Notes under the pieces: generated by a model
The model's database searches: none
Told to the model about the DNA's origin: nothing
The model's input: only the letters and a program-made list of their open reading frames with translations
Translations under genes and position numbers: made by a program
DNA from: Naematelia aurantialba
Lineage: Eukaryota > Basidiomycota > Tremellomycetes > Tremellales > Naemateliaceae
Assembly: GCA_021527695.1 (NCBI GenBank)
Contig: JAKFAO010000008.1
Span: 868,001-932,000 of the forward strand
Direction: 5' to 3'
Length of the DNA stretch: 64,000 nucleotides
Shown: piece after piece, positions 57,663-64,000 of the stretch
Position numbering within the stretch: the first letter of the stretch is position 1
Layout of the letters: every line of letters begins with the position of its first letter

Positions 57663-59259
57663 CTAGATATGGTACTTGTGGATCTCGCGGTCGATGATGT
57701 AAAAGTACTCGTTGTGTTCGGTGCGCCGTATAGTTTCCTGGACGGTCAGTGCCTGCGGAAAGAGGTGGAGCTTCTTCTTTGCAACCAGTGCGGCGGATAG
57801 TGGGACATGGTAAAGATTTCATTGGAGCGGATAGTGGGACAAGGTAAAGATTTACCTGCACAACAGGCTCCAGCCACTGCGTATGAACCTCCACAGTGCC
57901 CTTCTTCCCGACCCGATCGCCAAACCCGCACTGCTCAAACACCCTCACCCCATCACCACTCAGATCACCGCGCTGCATCTCTCTGGTATAGGCTTCACCA
58001 GCTATCCGCGCCACCATCTCCTCCCGCGCGGCCTTGAGAGCCGGGGTGTCTCCCCACACGTAGTTTGCCGTTGCATTCTCCGGGGAGATGGGGGTATGGA
58101 AGATGGAGAACTTTGCCAGGTGGTTTGCGATATGTTGTTCAGGCGTCAAGTCTGGGTCTCGGACGTTGTGCAGATCGGGCAGAGGCAGGGTATATGCGCC
58201 AGGGCCTGCGGTCTTTTCAAGATTTTGTGCAGAGGCGCCAGCTGCATTTGAGGTCGTGGAGAACCGAGACGCGGGGTTGACAGAAGGCCTGAGCGAGGTG
58301 TTTCGGGCCGGGATCTCCAGGGCCTCGAGGGTTTCTTTCGACCATTCTCCATCTACGTCGATTGCATCTCCTTCTCCCCTACTATCCCTCTCCAGGCTGT
58401 GGGCAGGCAGAGAATCAACATGTGGGAACCGTGGAGCATCTCGGCCGCCCGGGTCGCTCGACGCCAAGACGGGACTTGGCCGGTGTTCAGTAGCCTCCTG
58501 CAGGCGCGTCCGGTCCACGGAATCCACATGAGGCAGCTGAGGCGCTGTCGAACCCCCCGTTGCGTGTGAGAAGAAGCCCGTGCCGTGGGAAGCCGTCTCG
58601 CGGGTCGCTCCAGGGGGAAGAGGAAATTCGTCCAGCGTCGAAGAGCCAGTCAACGGCGTCAGTGGCGTCTTGACTTCAGGTAACGCCGGCAACACCTTTT
58701 GAGCCCTCCAAGAGAGCTGGGAAGCGTCCGGCGCGGGGTTGTGGACGTTGCTGGTTGTGGTTGGCAGATCTGGACGGTCGGATTCGTCTCTGAATGGCTG
58801 GGAATGGCCGGTGGCGTCACGGCCCGTCTGTTCCGTATCCAAGGCGGGCTCGCTGTCTCCGTTGGGGTTGGCGTTGCCAGTGTCGTTGCCACTGTTGTTC
58901 AAAATAGGGATACCGTTGTCGTACCCAGCATCGAGACCAGTCTGCTTCGGACCACGCCCAATGACAACCACGTCGTCCTCTGAGCGATCCACCAGTCCCC
59001 CTCCGACACTGAAAGAGGGATTGGCCAGGTCCGACCGGCGGGGCGAATGGGGAAGCGATGCCCGCCGACCGACACCCGCGTCTGCCGATGCCGAAGTCGT
59101 GGACTGCGACTGCGACTGCGCAGTGGCGGGAGACGGCGATGAAGGCGCCGAATTGAACGGCCCCGGCGGTGATGTAGGGGATGTGAGGGAAGATGCCGAG
59201 GCTGACGAGGCGGACGACGACGTCTTGCGGTGTCGGAAGCGCTTGAGTAGGGATGGCAT
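57663..59259 (-). CDS. Ser/Pro-rich protein with a conserved-looking C-terminal tail, function unknown
   Basis: Two exons (57856-59259 and 57663-57752) give about 497 residues. The frame is open 33 codons upstream but lacks an ATG there, so MPSLLKRFRHRKTSSS is taken as the start. The first 390 residues are disordered (Ser, Pro, Asp, Thr). The last 110 look folded: DLTPEQHIANHLAKFSIF, NYVWGDTPALKAAREEMV and, after the intron, ALTVQETIRRTEHNEYFYII, then DREIHKYHI. I do not recognise the family. Reading through the intron would give a different tail, so the splice matters. A 27-bp duplication lies in that intron and touches the donor. Confidence 0.8.
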
Positions 59260-60784
59260 GGAGGAGATTGCTTGGGTTTGCGAGGTCGAGTACCACTCGT
59301 ATAGAAGGATGGAGACTGCTCTCCTTTTGCGTTGTTTCTCACACGCTGTATCAATCACTTGTCCACGCTACGCGGATATTGATGCTGCAGAGAGAGTGGG
59401 TCAAATACAACTACAAGCTGACAATGTAGCGATGCTCGACAAACGCCTCGTCGGTCCGCTGCTCGAATGACCAAAATCGACGCATACAACGTGACCGTCC
59501 CCATCCAGGCACGTGGACACCGGGGCACCACAAACGAATGACGTCAATCTTGACGATCGCCGTTTTGTCGTTTCGTCACTTTGGCATTTCGTCACTCCCC
59601 CGAGAAACAACCTATTCCAACGCCCAGTGATCTGCGGCCACGGGCTACGGAGAATTCCCCTTGGCTCCGGTGGTCTGATTGCTGCGGTGTCGGGTGACTT
59701 CCCTTGCTACTGATCTGCAACGGCGGCTGTTGGTGTGGCTGTCGCTGTCCGTAGCTCCCGGATCAGACAACTGTGTGCTACAGATTGGCTTGTGTGCTAC
59801 GGGAGACGGGTGTGAAGGGCCTGGAACAATGGGAATGAATCGCAAGCCACGCATCCCCAAAGGGGGACCATCCCGTGGGGCAGACGGTTGGCGAGAGACG
59901 GCGTCATAGCTTTCGTGTCGATCCCTGCTCGATCCCTGCAATTTTGTATCGCACGTTCCCCGCCTTGGCCTCGAAGTTTCGGATCCAATTTCCGATGACC
60001 CGCCTGGCAGATAGGGGAAACTGCATGGGATGGACGCATACTGCCTTGCGGCCCGCCGATACATCGTGGAAACCGATACAGTCTCTTCCCCCCGCTCCTG
60101 TTCGAGTTGGGAGGGATTTTGAGAGGGACATGGACAGGGATGGGCAGCCCTGCTGGTTTGCAGGAATCACCGCGGTGAGACATGGCGATACGCTACTTGC
60201 GGTATTTTCCACGCGAGCGCCCTGGCGGGCGACGATCCACTTGAACCTTGACGCATGTCCTGGTGCCTGCGTCGGGGCCTCGGTTTGGCCTCGGGTCATG
60301 AGCCAGCGAGCTGCTCGAGACGAACAACAGAGACAAGGGAACACAGGGGATACGGCATGCAGGCGAGCAGAGCATGCACTACGCTGTACGGCATACGGAG
60401 CCCGTCATTGATGCCAGCGGGTAGAGGGGCACGAGGCGCAAGGGTCTGCGTGCTGATGGACCATGCGAGTGCGTCGATCGATTCATCCTGCCGCGATATC
60501 GAGGAAAAGAGTACGAGTTTGTTGGGCAGGGCTCAACGGGAGGGACATTGCACGCTCCATGACGTCGCCATGACCCGGCAGGTCTCGACTGCTGTAGAGC
60601 TGGGTATGACGTTGTGACGGGGTATGGGGGATTTCGCAACAGATCGCTTCGCATATAAACTCGACCAGAAGTCGTGGTCCAGCCTCTTCCCCCTTGTCGC
60701 ATACTAGAGTTTTCCACTCCACTCAGCACTACCACCACCACCACCACTTACCACCACTTCCAACCACACACACCACCACGCACA
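59260..60784. promoter_or_regulatory. 1.5-kb divergent promoter region
   Basis: Between two divergent start codons. A TATA-like CATATAAAC lies at about 60651-60659, some 130 bp upstream of the ATG at 60785, and probably serves that gene. Purine/pyrimidine content is mixed and several frames are open by chance in this G/C-rich DNA; none looks coding. A CCACCA triplet run lies in the 5' leader (about 60728-60750). Confidence 0.45.
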
Positions 60785-61679
60785 ATGTCCAACATCAGCC
60801 AGGGCGTCAAAGACTTCCTCAAGGGATCTCACAAGGTCGACTCGACCGAGGTGGGTCTGCCGCACGTGCGATGACTGCCGCTGACGCAGACAGGTCTGCT
60901 CAGAGGTCGCACCAGAGGTCACCCAGGAGACGATCCGGAACCAGGAGCGCACGGAGACTGCCGAGGCCATTGACCGCGAGAGGCATGTCCACCACCACCA
61001 GGTGAGCGTCTCCACCCAGACTAGCACAGGCAGCGTATCTTCTCGGCGTCCTCGCATGATATCCCCCCCGCACCCCTCGCCCTCCTTCCACCATGTGGAG
61101 ATCTCGTTGCGAGGTGCATAGGCTGGGGAAGATGAATGCTGACACCTCACAGCACCGCGTCCAGCCCATCGAGGACCGCCAGGTTCTCCCTGAGAAGCAT
61201 ATCGAGGCGACCGCCCCCGCTGTCGTTCGGGAACACAAGGAGGAGATGCTCCCCGAGCACCAGGCCAAGCTCCACGAGCAGCGCACGCAGCACCAGAACA
61301 CCCAGAACACACTGGACACTGAGCGCTCCGAGGCACACCTCGGCCAGCACGTGAACGAGCACGAGCACCACCACATCCACGAGACTGGTAAGCCGCTCGC
61401 CTCGTCACCTCGCGCCGTCGCTGACACCCCCCAGTCCAGCCAGTGATCCAGCGCGAGACGGTCGTCCCCACGGTCGTACACCACACCTCGGCCGTCCACG
61501 AAAAGATCCACGACGCACCCATCGTACACGAAGCCACCACGCTCCCGACCATCACCCACGCCGACTTCCTCAAGCAGAAGGAGGCCGGTGGTCCCCAGAG
61601 CCACTCGGACAAGAACCACTCGCACCAGTTTTACGAGGGTGCGCCCCGCGTCGGCGGCGCCAAGAACGACACTGTCTAA
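60785..61679 (+). CDS. His/Glu/Gln-rich hydrophilic protein
   Basis: Four exons (60785-60850, 60894-61001, 61153-61387, 61444-61679) give 214 residues. The chain starts MSNISQGVKDFLKGSHKVDS and is highly charged: HRVQPIEDRQVLPEKHIEAT, EHKEEMLPEHQAKLHEQRTQ, HVNEHEHHHIHET, VVHHTSAVHEKIHDAPIVHE. There is no signal peptide or membrane segment. Fungal proteins of this composition are often labelled allergen-like and tend to be abundant under stress; I infer similarity from composition only. The TATA-like box upstream fits strong expression. Confidence 0.85.
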
Positions 61680-62112
61680 GCCATTGTCTCGTAGGAGCAT
61701 GAGCATGTGTCTGAGTCCCGAGTAGAGGCTACGGCAACGAGGTAGTGGTTGCAGTACGCAGCAGTACGAGTATGATGGAGACGGAGATGGAAGTCTGAAC
61801 GACACGTGATCCCTTTTGTTCCCTATATAGCTATCTGTAGCTGATACGATGCATCCTTTCACTGTACGTTGCTCTGAGCCGCGTTGACCAGACGTCAACT
61901 GCAAGTGCAGAGATACTTGCGGCATCCAGGTCATGTAAGAGGTGTGTTATCGATCAGTGGCGTGGCTTCAGTCACTGCGAGGCACCCCGCTTAAAGCAAC
62001 GGTCAGGTGGAAGATAGATGCATATGCACCTGGAATGTACATGCATATATGTACTTGTAGCTGCTTGCTCTCGGCGTCTTCGCTCTCGCTCGTTCGCCTT
62101 CGGGCGACGCTG
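61680..62112. terminator. convergent 3' region between the His-rich gene and NudC
   Basis: A 433-bp gap between convergent stop codons. No gene is supported; it should hold both 3' UTRs. Confidence 0.4.
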
Positions 62113-63392
62113 CTACCCAATTTTGGCCTGTATGGATCAGCCACGGTCGATCCAGCCAGAAGGAAGCACGGAGACAAGCATAAAGAGAAGGAACGCAGAG
62201 AAAGCAGGATGAGAGGCACGAAGCAGGAGAAAAGTGTAATCACATTACTAAAGTCCATCTCTGGGTGAGCCTTCTTAAACTTGTCCAGCATCTCCATCTT
62301 CTTGACCTCGTCGGACGTGGGCTTGCCAAGCGCTTTCGCCTGGTTGTCGTACTAGTGCAAGTCAGCTGCGTGCAGCTACCACGATGAAGCGCAGAGCTGC
62401 AGGTGGCGAGGGTGTAGAGGACATAAGGTGCTGTGCAGAGGGGGAACGCAGAGGTGGTTGTGCAGAGAAGAAGCCAGTGGCGAGAGAGACCCGACGGGGG
62501 CGAGAGAGATCCGATAAATAACCGGAACACAGACTCAATAGGGACTTGATAGGACTCGAAGGAGAATCGATAGAGATGAGAGCGACAGCTCGACCCACCA
62601 TCATCTTCTCCACCATGCCCCGCGTCTCGCCGTCCAGGTCGCTGAGCTTGGAATTCTCAGGCTGGATCTTGGTGGTGTCGATTTTCGGGTGGTGCGTGAG
62701 GACGTGCGGCCACCATTGGTGCGAGCCGATGTGGGAGCTTGTCTGTTCAGCGGGGACCTACACGTGCGTACAGACAGCTGGACTCACGAGACTTTCTCAA
62801 GCTCAAATGTCAGGACACCGTCATCTGCGCCAAATGCGTCAGCTTGGGCCTGCGCCGTGCGAGACCAGGAACCCGCTATGAAGCAGGAGGAGCGGTATGA
62901 TGGGAGGACGCACCGATGGTCCACGAAGAGTCGTCTTTGGAAATATCGTTAAACAGCTCGCCATCGAGTATAGCCTCGGCCTCCTTCTTCACCTGGACCT
63001 AGGCGGCGTGTCAGCTTCAGTTCCAGCTGTAGCTTCGCGGCCAGACACATGCTGAGATGTTGTAGGCAGAAGAGGATGACAGTACTCACCTTGAGCTTCC
63101 GCTTCTCCATCACGACTGTCAGGTCCCGCGCTCGAACGCCTTTGGGCAACGGGACGTGGACGGTCACGGTACCGAGGTCTTGCGTCCAGGTATATGGTAA
63201 CGCTGATCACCCCAAGTCAGCTATCAAATGGCCAGTGTCGCTCAAAGCATCCTCTCTCTTGCCCGGGGCGACGATGCGTCACTCACCAGCTTGCTCCGCC
63301 TCTTCCCGCTCCTTCTCTTTCCTGTCATGCTCCTCCTTCTCCTCCTTGCTCATCGCGTCGTACTTTTTGATCTTCTCCGCTTGGTCTGACAT
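62113..63392 (-). CDS. nudC: nuclear movement protein NudC (CS domain)
   Basis: The chain starts [20 protein letters not shown]. It continues [20 protein letters not shown], then [51 protein letters not shown] and [16 protein letters not shown], then [15 protein letters not shown] and [17 protein letters not shown], and ends [12 protein letters not shown]. The last exon, with the AKIG stop at 62113, is reached by a GTGATT donor at about 62252. The CS (p23-like) fold and the NudC C-terminal box are complete. NudC is an Hsp90-linked chaperone for dynein/LIS1-pathway proteins, needed for nuclear migration in hyphae. Exon count is about seven. Confidence 0.93.
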
Positions 63393-63717
63393 GTCTCGCC
63401 GTCACATGCAGTACCAAGAATCAGCACATCCTGTAAACTCGCCAAAGGGTGACCCACCTCCACCTCGCGGGCAGAACGGGAGCAAATTTGCATCGAAGAT
63501 CGTCGAGAAAGAGTAATCGAGGACGTAGCAAAGAGTAGCAGTGGTCTCTTCCTTTCGTTCTTCGGCAGCGTCGCTCGCTGTATAGTGCTTTGTCGAGGGC
63601 AGGTACTGGTAGAGACTAGGGAGTGCTAGACTGGCCAAGAAAAACAAGTCACACGCCAACTAGCAAGGACCTGCAGTTGGCCCAGCTCCACCTTCTCTTA
63701 GAGTCGGTGAGGACGCC
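63393..63717. promoter_or_regulatory. divergent promoter between NudC and the right-edge gene
   Basis: A 325-bp gap between two divergent start codons. No TATA box is obvious and nothing coding is supported. Confidence 0.4.
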
Positions 63718-64000
63718 ATGTCGGGTGGCTATGTGACCAACTTTGATGATTTTGACGTGGGTTGCTGCTCCTTCCCCCCTTAATAGGCTCGAGACGAGTA
63801 TGTGCTAACGGCTGGCGTAGTGGTTCATCAACGTGTGGATCCCGAAGCAGACCGTGCCCAATCTTCGATCTATGGCCTCGCACGTCCAGACCGGCAGTGG
63901 TATCCCTATATACTTTCGCAGCGCTGAGAAGAAAGCAGAAGTCGTCGAAAAGTCAGTTCTTACCTTCTTCCTTGCCTTGCGTTTGTTGGTGCCGGAGCTG
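63718..64000 (+). CDS. unidentified gene, 3' truncated by the window edge
   Basis: Exon 1 (63718-63756) encodes MSGGYVTNFDDFD and splices (GTGGGT to GTAG) to exon 2 (63821-63951), encoding WFINVWIPKQTVPNLRSM, then HVQTGSGIPIYFRSAEKK. A donor GTCAGT follows at 63952. The short first exon, matching phases and acceptor support a real gene. Too little is present to name a family. Confidence 0.6.

Noticed and set aside
59904..60344. Overlapping open frames in the 1.5-kb divergent promoter
   Set aside because: Several frames on both strands are open at once, as expected in G/C-rich DNA; none shows domain-like sequence or splice logic.

Overview
The window reads as nuclear DNA of a basidiomycete fungus, most likely a yeast-like tremellomycete. 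Genes sit close together on both strands and are cut by many short GT-AG introns, mostly about 45-100 bp. Reading frames could be rejoined across these introns with consistent phases. The products are ordinary fungal housekeeping and signalling proteins. No prokaryotic signals, tRNA, rRNA or CRISPR array were recognised. Assignments come from reading the sequence and from knowledge of protein families; nothing was searched.

Layout, left to right: the 3' part of a J-domain membrane protein gene (1-1078, +); a HAD phosphatase of the glycerol-3-phosphatase type (1246-3191, -); a SIS1-type Hsp40 (3626-5103, -); a giant disordered protein with about twelve copies of a roughly 28-residue repeat (5520-12795, +); a D-2-hydroxyacid dehydrogenase (12920-13945, -); a RhoGEF with two DH domains and a CNH domain (14467-21215, +); a DAP1/MAPR haem-binding protein (21839-22938, -). 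Then comes the transposon (23081-33143). After it: a HEAT-like protein (33661-37116, +); a SNF2/ULS1-like translocase (37488-41167, -); cardiolipin synthase (41439-42671, +); cytosolic leucyl-tRNA synthetase (43019-46982, +); LST8 (47396-49510, -); a secreted histidine acid phosphatase (50224-53756, -); two disordered proteins (54844-56224 and 57663-59259, -); a His/Glu-rich hydrophilic protein (60785-61679, +); NudC (62113-63392, -); and the start of an unidentified gene at the right edge (63718 onward, +).

The striking region is a 10,063-bp DNA transposon at 23081-33143. It has about 133-bp terminal inverted repeats starting CAAG/ending CTTG and an 11-bp target duplication (CTGTTGCGAGG at 23070-23080 and 33144-33154). 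It inserted into what was a divergent promoter of about 650 bp between the DAP1-like gene and the HEAT-like gene. Its main gene can be joined through eight exons into one uninterrupted frame of about 1,548 codons. The predicted protein carries an AT-hook, a GCM1/FAR1-like zinc finger, a complete MULE DDE transposase, a SWIM finger, a second AT-hook-like motif, and a ubiquitin-specific-protease-like domain whose expected catalytic Cys position reads Ser. A second gene encodes a Ulp1/C48 SUMO-protease-like domain with all catalytic residues visible. A third, convergent gene encodes a Cys/His-rich coiled-coil protein. The element therefore pairs a Mutator-type transposase with two ubiquitin/SUMO-protease folds and a coiled-coil partner, and all three genes look open. 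I regard it as the best candidate for an undescribed system here.
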